NCBI GenBank assembly: GCA_963662175.1
Contig: OY759215.1
Span: 29,886,066 to 29,950,065, forward strand
From: Aradus depressus
Taxonomy: Eukaryota > Arthropoda > Insecta > Hemiptera > Aradidae
Reading direction: 5' to 3'
DNA: 64,000 nucleotides
The position numbers were made by a program, and so were the translations under genes. Below the pieces are notes generated by a model. That model did no database searches. It worked only from the letters and a program-made list of their open reading frames with translations, and was not told where the DNA came from. How positions within the stretch are numbered: the first letter of the stretch is position 1; every line of letters starts with the position of its first letter. Positions 22,576-36,500 of this stretch are shown piece by piece.

Positions 22576-23281
22576 ATAGGATAAATGCCCAGAAATATGT
22601 AACTTAAATTTTAAAAAAATGGCCAAAATATAAAACAAAAAAGATTGAATTAGTGTTAAGAATTTAGTTTTAAAGTGATTTTTTGTTTGTTTCCATGTTT
22701 AGTTTTTTAATTTTAATAATGTAGATTTAAGAAAATAAACCCAAGATTTGTTCTCGTAAATTCTGTTCTATTCATTTTCCCTTTTGGCCCAGTAAAATTA
22801 TTTGAAAACCTTTGGATTGGATTTAATATTATTTAAAATTATTAAAAATGGCATCTCTTTAGAAATCCAAATGTCTTCAAAATTGCACGTCTTGAACTTT
22901 TGATACTTTTTTAGGAACGAAAAACTACTGTAGAAATCAAAATTTAGTAAAAGAAAAGAGATACAATTTCTACAGGAAATGTGGTAATTCTTATTGTTTA
23001 TTTATTATTTTTATTTCATTATTATTAATTCAATTATTATTTTTCATTATTTGTTTAATTTTATTAATTATTTATCTAATTATTATTTATTTAAGTTTAA
23101 CACTTAAACCTTTTTTTTATTACCACAGCCCCGAAAAAATTTAATTCGCCTCGCCAAGACTTTCTTTCTATATAATGAACATTATAGTTATGCATATAAA
23201 TTATTTACGACCACAAAGAAGTGTCTTGGATTTAGATCAGTGAGTGCATTACATTTTGATTTTTACATAAAAGGTATAGAG

Positions 23282-23585
23282 AGCGAGCTTAAGATTGCGG
23301 GTTCGGAACCCGACCGAGAACCTTAGTTTATTTTATTTGAGAAGTAAAAAAAAAAATTAAGCATGCCGTCCTTCGGGGGACGTTACGCGATATGGTCACC
23401 AGCCTATACGATGGTACTCGTCAATGACCCCAACCCTAGGGGAATAAAAATTTAGGGTAAGCAAAATTTAGGACTCTCGTAGTAGACTTGGGCTCATGAC
23501 CACCAGAGAGACAAAAGAGCGCTCTGGTAGTAGGCGGTTTGTCCTTGTAGTTAATGCCCGGGCATGAGTCATAATAACTAACTAT
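23282..23585 (+). mobile_element. SINE family A, 5'-shortened copy
   Basis: Matches the SINE described at 35,543-35,886 from the B-box-like GCGGGTTCGGAACCCGACC onward, through CCGTCCTTCGG and AGAGCGCTCTGGTAGTAGGC to the CATGAGTCATAATAACTAAC tail. The first ~30 bp, with the A box, are not recognisable. From 23,590 to 24,048 nothing identifiable is seen. Confidence 0.85.
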
Positions 23586-24048
23586 AAAATGTACAGAGAG
23601 AGATTAACAAAATAGGAAGTTTATCTTTAAACAAGGCCAAAATTTATTATGTAAACACTTATAAAATTCTGAGCTTTTAATTATAAATATTGTATGATAA
23701 TTGTTGTGGTGTGTTGTGAATATATAATATATTTGGTAGCTATATTATTAACCCATTTATTTTCTGAAATTTAAAACATATTTAGTACAACATAAACGTT
23801 TCGGATATATTTCCCCATGATCCGGTTCTCATTAATTTGTTGTTTCGTATTCAGTGGATATGTATAATGTTGTTTCTTCGAAAAAAGTTTAAAAGGGCAA
23901 AAAGAAAATGTCCGCTAAATATGAAACAACAAAAAAATGAAAAATTGATAATAGGAAAATATACATGATACGTCTGTCTTCTAAGCATGTTTTGTGTCTC
24001 AGGAAATAAATGTAAGAGTAATATAGCTGCCAATTTTTTTTAAATTTT

Positions 24049-24240
24049 GTGCCTTATGTACGGTGCATATTAGCCATGTCAATGTGTTATTATCTAGTTA
24101 TTTACGACATCCATGGACCCGGGAAGGAGTTCTATCTACGAAATAAAACTCACTCCCGGACGGGATTCGAACCCACAAACCATGGTGGGACCATGCGACC
24201 AAAGCCCTACGTTCCAACCCGCACGGCCATCATGGCCTCA
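24049..24240 (-). mobile_element. SINE family B copy
   Basis: A tRNA-derived SINE read on the minus strand. It starts GGCCATGATGGCCGTGCGGG, has a B box in GTTCGAATCCCGTCC, then a body with TTTATTTCGTAGATAGAACT, and ends in GCACCGTACATAAG. It is highly similar to 57,266-57,452. It ends about 150 bp before the first cyclase exon in the window. Confidence 0.85.
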
Positions 24241-24391
24241 GCTGTATAACTGCCACATTTATTATTACTATTATTATTATATAATATTATTAATTTATTG
24301 ATGTTTTCTTATTTCTTCAATCTTATGTTCTATGATATTAGTCTACTAACTGTTATGTTGAACATTAATTAATATTGAATATTATTTGCAG

Positions 24392-24521
24392 GTATTATTG
24401 TAGAGATTGCTGAATGTCTATATGACATTCAACTGGAAGTTGAGGTCCTCGAAGAGCTACAAAACTTAAATTCTAGTAAAAGTGTGCAGTTGAAACTTCG
24501 GCTCAATTTTGACAATGAAAG
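24392..24521 (+). CDS. Cyclase exon: end of the H-NOX (haem) domain
   Basis: Acceptor TTTGCAG, donor AG/GTTAGT. It encodes [20 protein letters not shown] and ends in LRLNFDNER, the last strand of the H-NOX domain. The first two bases complete a codon from an upstream exon not seen here. The haem-binding His and the YxSxR motif would be further upstream. Confidence 0.85.
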
Positions 24522-27500
24522 GTTAGTAGTAATCACTAAACTTTTTTGAAAGTGTAACTTTGAATACAGCTTCCTTAAACCTAATTTTGTAGATTCATAG
24601 TTTTATTTCAAACGAATTCAGTAGATACTCTGGATTAGCAAAGAATGTTGGGAATTGAAATCCTGGATAATCACATGGTTAATTCGAAAAGTTTAAAACA
24701 TATTTAATTTTTTTTGTCTTATGGTGAATGTACATATACCAGCAATGATACAAGTTGAATAATAAGGAAGATAGGATTTTGAGATTTCAGAAAAATGAGG
24801 ACTAAAATATAACTATTTTATGGGACTAATTGGAATAACTATAAAACTATAGGGGGGGGGGGGGGGTATTGACTCCCGGGGGCACAGCCCGCAGATTCCG
24901 TAGTTAGCGTTGCAGACTTTTTGTTATTAATTTGGGAGACTCGGACCTCTAGAAGCTCCCCCTGAGGTAACCACTGACTGGAATACTTAAGTTGACTTTA
25001 CATGCGCAGCAAAAATGCAAAGTGCAGCAGCAGCAAATGCACGCTTTGGTTTCTGTGCTTTTAGAATTAAATGACTCACAACCAATAGCGTGCATTTGCT
25101 GCTGCTGTGCTTTACATTTTTACTGCGCATGTAAAATCAGCTTTAAGAGTATAAAGTATAACATAAATTACGAGTTTGAGCGAAGAATGAAATGATCGAA
25201 TTCATATATATTTAAATAAATGTAATATGACTTGTTTTGTACATGTACATTTATGTAACAGCTGATTGCTGATTCAGGAATCAGACGCAAGGGAAATTTG
25301 AAGATCCTATTGGTAACTTGCAAGCAATCCATTTTTAATAAAAACTATTTTTTTAGTTTATTTAATTTTTATCTTTTTTTTGCTCTGGCCAGGGGGGGCA
25401 CGCGCCCCCCCCTCCCCCTGCCCCCTGGCTACGCCCTTGTCGTTAACTGAAATAAAATTGAAGAGAGCGTCAGGGACACGATTGTATATTAAAATATCAA
25501 AGAGCTGGTGTTTATGGAGGAGCTAACAAAACAGGGTTGGAAAGCTACAAAAAGGATGCTATAAAATTTTGATTTTATGTAGGTGGAAAGATAATCTATT
25601 GTTGAATCTAAGGCGGCAAATAGAAGTGAAGAAGGGTCTGGTTGGATGACGGTGGTGGAATCATGGCTTGGAAGGGAAAAGGAAAATAAATTCCATATAT
25701 TGAAACATTGTATGTATTTACAATGATTTTTAGCGAAAAATGTGGAATTTTAGTGATTCATGCCGATAGACTTGACGATTAACATCAGAATATGATTCTC
25801 TATTGTATTCCGTTCTGCTTAATGATTAGATGGCTGACGTAGTGAAAAGTTGTAAAATAATGACGAAGTCTAACCTTTCACAGATATTATTATTTGTGCT
25901 AGCCGGCTTTCGAGGTGTCCTCATCATCAAGCTAACCGAAAAAACATTGTTTATGTTTAAAAAAATCTTTTATCAGAGATATTGATGTCAAGGAAGGTGG
26001 CTAGCACAAATAAAATTAGAGATTAGGGTAGGTCTTTATTTTACGATCTGTGGAATCTGTTCTATTTGGTTAGGTACATGTGCAGTAAGAGACAAGTGGA
26101 GGAGTTGCCATGCGAACTGCCCTTCGTGTCCACAGCCTTCCTCGAGTTCCTGTTTCCCTACACAGTACTGTTCGGTCCTTCCCTCAGAGTGCTGTCCGCC
26201 GGCGATAGTCTGCTCCAGGTCTTCCGGGGCAACCAGCTCATCGGAAAACCAGTCACTAACGTAATAAGACTTCGCCGACCCAAGGGAATAGACTTCACCT
26301 GGGCCAATGTAAGTTGAAAACAGGTCTGTTTTATCAACTGATTCCCTGAATGTAATTGGCAGTCGAGACAGCATGTTTTGAATAATATTACAGATTCACC
26401 ATTAGAGAAAGTTTGGAAAAGAAGTGAGAGCGGAAACCTCATGATTATCTCCCAGTTGGTCCATTGGTGAAATATATTTAAATTAGAATGTTTTTCTACG
26501 TAAATTTCCTGTATACATTTAAAATATAATATATACAATAACTTCCACCGTCGAAATCCGAACCCAATCTCTTTGGGTGTGACGGCAAGGCCCTCAACTA
26601 TTTTGAATTCAGAGTGACAGTTAGGCCCAGATTCATCCACCCCCTTGGCATTAAATTATGCGTGATGTCCGAGGAGATAATGAAAAGCATCATAAAGTCA
26701 CTCATTTTATTTTTTGGGACCCACACAACCTACTCTCCCGTCACATAGCCTATATCCTAAGTTGGGCCATCCTTTAAATACCCTGGAGTTTCGTGAATAT
26801 ACAATCTACCGTTAAAGAGCTAAGGTAGTCATTTTGTTTCTGACCTATAGGTCAGACAACAGTTTATAAACTACTTACCATTTTTATTTCTTGTCGGTTT
26901 CGATAGAGCTTTGTGTATACCTCAAGAATTTTCATATATAGCTCAACCAAAAAAAAAAAAAGTCCGAAAGAACTATACTTAGCCGCCAATGAATTTAGCT
27001 AGAATTAAGTAAGAAATCTTTTGAGGCGAAATATGGGATTATTCTCAAGATCGTCCTGGAGAAGATTAATTAGGGTTATGTTGTTTGACTAATGTCCAGG
27101 CTTTAACTAAGAGGTAATATCGCCTACTACCAGAGCTCTCTTTTGACCGCTATACATATAAGTGAAAGTGTTTTTGATTTTCTTGTTATAAACGCTTGTC
27201 TATTACTAATTTTCTTCTTCTTCCATCTAACTCCCATATCACCTCTTTTTTCGAAAAACATTTTATTCCTAATGCCATTTTAGTTCAGTTGTTTTATCCC
27301 TTTTGTTTCTTTTTTTTTTTGGTCACTTTCTACACTGTATTTAATTGAAGAGGATACATTATTAATTATGTTTTTTTTTTTTTTTTTTCCCCTCCCGCAG
27401 ATTATAAATTACCAAAGTGTCATGTTTGAGGCAGAAGTTCTTCAATCCTGTCCAGTTGATCGGCCTTCGACATCGAAAAGGGAATTCAAAAATATTATTC

Positions 27501-30500
27501 TCAGTGGGCAAATGAAATTAATAGAACCTGTTATGGTTGTTATTTTTCTCTGTAGTCCATCGTAAGTATAATGTTACGAAATGAATCATTTATGTTTATC
27601 AGTTGGTCATTTCATGTATTAATAATTAATACACGAAATGACCAACTGATGAAATGACCAATATTGTTGTTGTAGAATAACTGCCAATTTTTGTAGACAC
27701 CGCTGACTCCTGTAAGTAAAACTTCTAGCCTACGGACAGTATGGGGTCCCCTTATGTTAACAGATAGTTGCCTACGATAATTATCGTAGCTGGCCGTTGA
27801 ACTTCAGAAAAAAGCGTTCATCCCATTCAATTTCAACCAATGGAATTTTGTTGACTTCTTTCTCAGGCTTTCTGGGATGACTGTTGGTTGATTTTTTTCC
27901 AGCATTTCTTTCACGAGTGTTTTCGTCTATTTAACAGTATTTCGTTCAAACTTCCATGTCCTTTCTTCGATAAACTATGGACCCTCCCTATGACCCGAAG
28001 AAGGGACATGGAAGTGTGAACGAGATATTGTTAAATAGCTTAAAACACTCGTGGAAGAAATTCCGGACATAATGTGCTAGATGTGATTGGACTGTCTCGA
28101 AACGAATACAGGATGTATATGTATTAATGTAATAAGTAAAATGTGGGACGAGATTTCTTATAGAAATAATATACTTTATATTTTCACTATTTTATTTAAG
28201 ACCAGAATCGGTTTTCAACGCAACTGTGTCATCATCTGAGGCACATCCCAACCGTATAATGTGGAATATGTAGTTCGTTAGAACGGATGGGATGTGCCAC
28301 TAATTATGACACAGTTGCGTTGAAATCCGGTTTGCGACCAGAGCAAATAAAACAGTAGGTATCCCGGACGTCCTGCCACTGTTCGGTCGGGGTGCAGTCG
28401 AATCCTATATGAGCCGTCTAAAGGATGACAAGGAATCATCAGTCATCTCCGACGATCTCTATCCTCCTAGGTAAGTACAATTTCGTACTTCCACAGTAGA
28501 GTCGGGCTCATGTCCTCCAGAGCGACGTCAGAGCGTTCTGGTAGCAGGCGATATGACCTCATAGTTAAAGCCCGGGTAAGAGTCAAAAGTACTAACTAAC
28601 TACATCTCTATAAATATTTCCATCTCATTTTTGTAGGGATGTAACTTTGGCGTCTATAATAGGCACTAATTTTTGTTTTAATATAATGTTACTTACATTA
28701 ATATATAAGATTTTATCTATTATATTTCAGCGCTAAAGACATCTCGGAGCTTGCTGACATGGGTTTATCCTTGGAGAATCTTAATCCCAATGGACTGGCA
28801 CATGAACTTCTTATTGAAGAATCCGTTCATGCCTCTAGGTAATTTTTTGCTTATTCACTTTGTCGGTAAGAATGGTCTAGAAACGAAAGCGAACAACGAA
28901 AATTCGTGTTTCTTTTTATCTCTTAGACATTTAAGCTTCTAGGAAAGTAAAAGAAATGTATTAGTGTCTTAGTGACAGCCATGAACAGCGTATAGTTGCA
29001 GCGTGGCATCAAAAAAATAGCTTTTGTGAAAACGAAAATTTCTTAGTACCTAGTCGAGTTGCATATGCAATTGAAGGGTTCTGAGAGTACATGACCTGAT
29101 TTCTTATTTTCAAGATTTTAAAATCAATACTGCCCACGTCTCTCCCCCATCTGTAGTCGTTGCTATTGACACTAACAATCTGGAAAGGAAAGGTGCAAGG
29201 CTGTCTTGAAGGTAAGATTCGAAAATCGATTTGATAATTATTGCGTGAGGGGGGCAGACGAACCTTTTCGTCATCTTCTCAAAACATTTCATATGTAATC
29301 CTCATTGGCACCAAAAATGTTGAACCTTGCAGGAGTGTAATATTCTGGTCCCATACTAAACACATAAAATAAAACTGGTTTTGATTAAATTGTTCATTAA
29401 AATATATAGTTCACTTTGTTTGCATATAAACAATTATTGGCCAATAATGACAAATATGTACCGACAATGAAAATTGTATTTAAGTATTGTATTTCCATGC
29501 CATTTCAACAAGAGCTGTACTATCAAAAATCTGTTGCTAGGGTTTGCCCCCCCCCCCCCCCCCCAACAAGAGCTGTACTATCAAAAATCTGTTGCTAGGG
29601 TTTGCCCCCCCCCCCCCCCCCCCCCCCCTCTCGACTAAAACGGGGGACTAAATTATCAGTCGAATAAAAAAATAAAATGAAGAGAACCAGGAAACCTGAG
29701 GTTTTTTCGAATCATTAACCTAAATGTGGGAGGAAGCAAATATTCTTGCAAATTTTCAAAAAATTGTAGTGCATGTAAAAAAAAAAAAGTGGGACAATGG
29801 AGTAGAGTATCAGATGAAAGAGCATTAAAAATAGATCACAAACAAATGTTTGCTGAATTCTAGAAACAATACAGATAGCAACAGGGAGGTACCTTCCGAA
29901 GTGTTAATGAAATCATCAAAAATCTCATTGCAAGGGAATTAGCTCGAAAATTTATTCTATTTTTATTATACTTTTCAAATCCACTTTTTAGAATTCTCGA
30001 GTGATTCTAACTCTCGAAATGACGCAGGGGGATTTAAGGATCAACTTGAAAGAAGTCTGTGAGCAGAATAAAAAGCACTGTTAAACATCTTTAAATAAAT
30101 AAATTTTATTTGTTTAAAGATGTTAAGGAGTGCTTTTCATTCTATGGTGGATAGATTCTGCCTATCAACCGAGAGTTCGAGTCCCATCGGCATCAATATA
30201 AGTTCAAAATTAATATTCCTTCCGGGTATTGATATTCTTTTGGAACAAGATGGCAACCTGTAAGTAGCCCGTTGCTATTTACAAAAGCAATTGAAGCGAC
30301 ACAAAATTCGAAATTGGTCAACAAAAACCATTAACATGACATTGTTTCTTTGTTTTTTTTTCCTCACCCACTTCAATATTTTTTTTACACTATTTAAACC
30401 ATAGTTAAAAATTATTAAAAATATTAATTATTATAATAAATGGTGTATGATTAATGGAGACTGGATGAGATGAGGAGTGCTGCAGAGAAGCAATGCAATG

Positions 30501-33500
30501 AGTTGGAAAAAAGTCAGAAAGAGTTGCGACAATGGAAGGAAAAAGGAGACAAGGTTCTGTACTCGATGATACCTCGGCCGGTGGCGGAGCAGCTCAAGGC
30601 GGGACAACCTCCTCTCTCCACCTGCAAGGTTAAATAGAACTTATTTCTAGATACTTTATTATAATCTTGAACTAGATTGTAAATAGGGTCATTCCGTGTA
30701 TAAGTTCATTTCGAACATGTTTCGAAAAAATTGAAAAGTTCACTAGATAATTTTCTAAACAGTGGCGGATCTACAGTTTTTCTACTGAAGTGTCCAACAT
30801 TTTTCATGAGATTAGACAGAGTAGAAAATAAGTAAATTATAAACGTACATTATAAACTATGTATCGTATTCCTCGCTATATTTATACAGTTTTTTGTATT
30901 TATGATGACAGTAAAATAATTATTTATTTATTATTTATACAATCTTACAATATGAAGGAACCAGAAAATTGTTTTGATGGAATACTGTAAGAAAAAACTT
31001 AATTGCAGTTATAAATGTATATATAAAACAATTATTACATTATTGTCGATATTAATACAAACTATAAGTATATACAGAGGAGCACAATAAGAGATAAGAT
31101 CCTATGTATTTTTAAAAATACCAAAAACACATTGAAAAGTGAAACCTAAATAAATAAAATATCTGTTTATTAGGCTTCTCTGAGATGATTCTTGGTTACT
31201 TTTTACCGGCATTCCTTCCAGAGGTGTTTTCATCTTGGTTTGACAATATTTCAGGACTTCCACGACCCTGCCTTCCTTTTTTCTTCTTTGGGTCACAATA
31301 TATCTTCAAATCGAGTGAAGCGCCTCTGCTGGTACCTGCTTGAAGGTCTATAAGAAGGAAACCTTATTTTTAAAAAAAACTGAGTATCCCAATTCTTTTC
31401 ACACCTTTTTATATTCATTATATCTTAACAATACTTATACAGTAAACAAAGAGTCGTCTATGTAAAATGACCGTGCTTCGTTAGCCAGGGCCCATTGGCT
31501 TTGTGGATTTGAGGCTTAAGTCTCATAAGCCTCATGGTAGATATACCACATGTAAACTTGTACTATGTACATTTTTTTTTTTCAAGTATTTTTATCTAAA
31601 GTTCTATAGCACACTAGTATTTAGATATTTTACTGAGCTAAAATGTATTTATTTCCAGAACCGATAGGTTTAAACTATACCATCACACGTAAACTTATTT
31701 GAAAGAAAGGGGACATATCGCCTACTGCTAGAGCGCTATTTTTGTGAACATTAACAATTCTAATAATTATTAGATTATTCTAATAAATATAATTTCTCAT
31801 TCCCAGTACCATAATCCAATTTCTCATTTCTACCATGTATTATACATCGGTTTTATTTAAATTTTTTTTTCTCTTTTCTAAAGGATTTTGATGAAGTAAC
31901 TATAATGTTTACTGAGTTGTCCGGATTAATATTTACTGACAATATTGATGAAGTTTTGGAGGTTGTCAAAAAAATAAACATCATTTTCATTCAGTTTGAC
32001 AAAATTGTTGAAGAATTCAATGTGTACAAAGTAAGTTTTGCTTAAATGTATTTATTTATTTATCTATTGATTGTCTTATTGTGCATCATGTTGTATAAAG
32101 ATCGGGAGGTAATTCAAAACAACATTTCCAAATATCCGGACTAAATAAATCTGGGAGTTCAAAGGAAGATCACTCCAAAATATTGGAGAATAAATGACTA
32201 GATATAAAATAATAAGATTGATTAAGGTTCAAAAATAATAAAAGAAAATATTTATTGATTTCAAATGAAAATTTCAATAGAAACAAAAAGAAAACGTAAT
32301 ATACATGAAGTTGGCCAACTAAATGTAAGGGAGCCATGGTGGGCGTGCGGGCTAGGGCGTAAGGCTTTGGTCGCATGGTCTCACCTTGGTTTGCGGGTTC
32401 GAATCCCATCCGGTAGTGAGTTTTATTTCCTTTATCGGATAAGTGAGGTGAGATGGTGTCCTGTCTACGCCGCTCTGAGATTGGGGGAGGGAGGGGGGGG
32501 GGGGCGCTAGGTGATGAGATTCGGGCCACTGTGATAAAATGGTCTGGTGATGGCCGGGCTTCCCTTTGGCCGATTTGGCTGAAAAACAACAGGTGTTGTC
32601 CTTGTGGGATACTGGATGCACATGTAAAATTTAGTGTCGAAACATTCCTTCTCTTGTGGGTAATCTTGTTCAATTTTTGGAATGAGAGAATCGGAAGATG
32701 TTCCAGTGAAAACTCAACACGGAATTTCAGACCGATTACGTCACTCCCCCGTACAGCTGGAGAAGTAATGTATACGGAATAATGAATGAAATATTATACT
32801 ATAATTACCTATAATAAATATGTATTTTATTTTAAAAAATGGGAGGGGCCTACGGATGTACAACTAATATTTCACTGCATCATTTCATCACTGGAAAAAT
32901 TCTATCAGGGCTGGATTTTTAACGGAATCGCTTAAAAATTTTTTTTTGCTCCGAAGTATAGTAGGTACCGAGCTATGAAGTTCCTCATAAAAAAAATTTC
33001 GGTTGGTTAATAGCCTTCATTCCTTAGGAAAAACATGAATTGGAGACGTGGTGGCCGTCCGGGCTAGAGCAAGGAGTTGCTGGATCGAATTCCGTTCTGG
33101 AGAGAATTTTATTTCGTAGATAGAACTCCCTGTTTGTTGTGTAAATAACCAATAAGACACGAAAAAAAAGGTGATTTTCTCTTTTCAAATGTATTTATGT
33201 ATGAAAAGAAAGAACACCTATTAGACTCTACTACGATATCAGTTTGAGATAAATATAGACCTTCCTTTTCTGAGAACTTAAAACATTTTTTGGTTCTTTA
33301 ATTTTGCATAGTAAATAATAAAATTTCAATGCTTAATGAAATTAATGCTTTATATTTTCTATATTTTGTTGTAAATTTATTTTGTGTTGAAAAATGTTGT
33401 ACCCCAGATTGTTCCGACATATCTATCATTTTTGACAACTCACATAACTTTTATCCATTCCAGTTAGCTCTCAAAAAGGTTGACGGTTTTTTTTTTTTTT

Positions 33501-36500
33501 ACTTATGCCAAGGCCCTACTAGAGATCTTTTAAGAGGCAGGTCTGTTGGGACTCACTTTGTTTTCTAGTAGGGCCTTACTTGAGTCCAGTTTATGGACCG
33601 AAGAAAATGAAGTGCGTTGAAGATGGAACTGTGAACTACCTTCTACATATCGACTTGTTTATCAAACAGTCTATTTAAAAGTCAAATAACCTCCACGAGA
33701 TTATTTCAATTTGATTATAGTGAGTGTTGTACAACCCTCATCAATAAGGGAGAATATAGATTTTGATTCTCCTCGTATATTCACCGCATGGACATGTCAA
33801 CCTTTTGGGAATCTCTTTTCATGTCAATTTATTTTTCTAATACCCTTAGTTCGTGCTACCTTGCAATATGGTAAGTAAATACTATACAGGGTCTCTGAAG
33901 GACCTTGTCTTAAGGAAAGGACTTTGGGTTTTTATGCTGAATTTTAAACAAAAAAGTTTGTATAAACCAACAGTGAATTTTTATTATTTTATTTTTACAT
34001 TTGAAAGTGCAATGATGCGGATAATTCGGAAGAGAAAAAGACGGAGTAAAGAGAGTAAACTTAATAGACACAGAGATGGCTCATCAGAACATGTCCCGTT
34101 CGCCGTACATACTTTCGTGTAGATAGGAGAGGGCTTAGGAAGGAAGGCTCCTTACTAGGGGCTTACCCAGCGAGTTAGGAGGTAAAAGGTAAAGAGATAG
34201 GAACAAGCAGGAAGAAGTTAACATAAGTAAAGAGGTTTATTGGAAAGACAAAAGTACAGCGGCTCGAACAGGTAGAGAGTAGTGGGTCAAGTCTTGAGAA
34301 AGACTGAAGGGCTCTCTAGAAGAAGGGAGCGAGCATTCCTCTGAAGTACGAACACCTGGAACATCCGCCCCGCTGTGAGCTTGGTATCAGCCAGTCGGTT
34401 GGAACGTTGATATCCATCTATTGAAAAATTGGCCATTGATGTGAATTCTGCTGGTAGAATAATTGGAGAATTGAGGTCCATTAATCCCCAGCAATTATTA
34501 ATTTTGTATAAATATTGAGCATGGGTAGGAGGGAGTGTCGTCATTGGGTGAGTTCTGTTCTTTTGACTTTATTTATTTTCTTTTAGTACATTTGCGTGTT
34601 GTTTATATACTGTTGTAGTTGTCAGTTGTAGATATCTATTTATAGTATGAGGAGGTCTGAAAGGCCTCTCCTGGTTAACAGGGTGACAGTGAGGTCGTGG
34701 CACATGACGCCACGACAATGCTCGACATTTTCTGTCTCATTTTCATCATATGAAACACAAATCAAATCATGCTCTTAATAATTAAAAACAAGTGTCTCAC
34801 TGTCATTGTTACCAAGTTTTCAGACGACGGAAGTTGATGTCATTATTGAAATGACTAGAGTTACGCTGTCGAATATCAAAATGTTTTGTTCTGCGACATG
34901 AGTGTCAAGGCAGTGTAGTGTAATATATAATAGATTTTGGTGTCTCAGGTAGAGACGGTGGGAGAAGTGTACATGGCGGTCAGCGGAGCTCCAGAGCCTT
35001 GTCCCTTTCACGGCGCTAACATTGCCAAGTTCAGTCTCAGACTTAGAGACTCTGTCGAAATTGATGTCTCTCTTCGAATAGGTAACTAAGTAACACTTCA
35101 TTATACACTATCGGACGTTATCTCATCGGTCAAAAATTCGATGTTGAGGTTTCAAAAGAATTTAATGTTTCCAACCCTCTGAGTCTAAAGAAAAAAAATG
35201 TGTATATGTGTAACTGAATAAATTTTATTTAATACACAATATTAATCAAAGAACAAAGAACTCAAAAAGGAATTGATATTTGTTATGTCCTTCCCCACTT
35301 CTTGAAGACAATAGAAACAATAAAGAAATTTAAACTTCCCAAAAAATGTTTATTTTAGAGGAAACCCTCTACTTTGATATAAATATCGTGTTTCATATCC
35401 AAAAAGATTATTTCATCAGAACAGCTCTCATTTCCTAGGTTTAAAATCCACTCTGTTTTGACGACTGTTATTCTTAATTAGTTAACTTATTTTGAACAAG
35501 TATTATGAATGTTGGTTTAATGAGTTTTGCAACATTAAATTGAGGGCGCCGGTAGCTCAGTGGTATGCGTGCTTGACTTCTGAGCTCAAGGTCGTGGGTT
35601 CGTAGCCCGACCGAGGCCCTTAGTTTATTTTATCTGGGAGGTAAAATAAACTTAAGCACGCCGTCCTTCGGATGGGACGTTAAGCGATGGTCCCGAGCCT
35701 GTACAATGTCAGGTACTCGTTAAAGACCCCTACCCTAGATGAATAAAAATTTAGGGTAGGCAAAATTTAGGACTCCCACAGTAGAGTCGGGCTCATGTCC
35801 ACCAGAGTGACGAAAGAGCGCTCTGGTAGTAGGCGATATGACCTCGTAGTTAAAGCCCGGGCATGAGTCATAAAAACCTAACCTAACATTAAATTCACAT
35901 AATTTCTTGAATATATTTTCCCAAATTTACATGTCGCCGCTCTGAGCAAACTCCGAAAATGGCTACCCTCCTGTTTTTTCTCGGTACAGTAAGAAAATAT
36001 GAAAATTTGTGTTTGGTATGAGAGAGGAAAAAAAAAAAAAAGTTGTCAATACTCGTATAATAGTTCAGTTCTTGATCATTGTTCTTATTGTCCTGTTCTC
36101 AGTTCTTGGCTACAATCGTTTTTGCGGTAGAGAGCTCACAACTTTTCAATCACATACACAAACAGGCACAGACAGAAATCATCGCGAAAATGGTCAAAAC
36201 GTAATCAGGGGACCTTGAAACGTGAAAATCAGTTGAAACCTTGATCTCGGATTTTCGCACGATTACAATACTTCCTTATAATATAGGAATAAGAAAGTAA
36301 AAAAATAATATGTGATATAGCCATTGCAGGACTTTCTTATACCAACAGATCATTCTCTCTCCACCTCCTCTCAAAACCATTTGTTATTGGGTATATGAAA
36401 GTATTGAGCTGGCGTCAGCGGTAGTTCATTGTACAGCGTAGTTCTGAGTGACTTTCTTATACCTGGTAATGCCAGTATGAAATGATTTTGAAAAGGGGTA

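Noticed and set aside
24992..25195. Plus-strand frame rich in Gln (KVQQQQMHA) that appears again at 44,402-44,626
   Set aside because: It is the CAG arm and its complement within the hairpin MITE; the repetition follows from the element and not from a gene.
26158..26640. Minus-strand frames opposite a cyclase exon
   Set aside because: Shadow of the well-supported plus-strand exon at 26,074-26,308, extended by chance.
32170..32673. A 167-residue minus-strand frame as a gene
   Set aside because: It lies across a SINE B copy and a family C fragment, with composition following the repeats.
35543..35620. tRNA gene (A and B boxes, GGTAGCTCAGTGG ... GGGTTCGTAGCCC)
   Set aside because: The head continues into the SINE body, has many copies in the window and does not need to fold as a functional tRNA. 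It is a SINE promoter.
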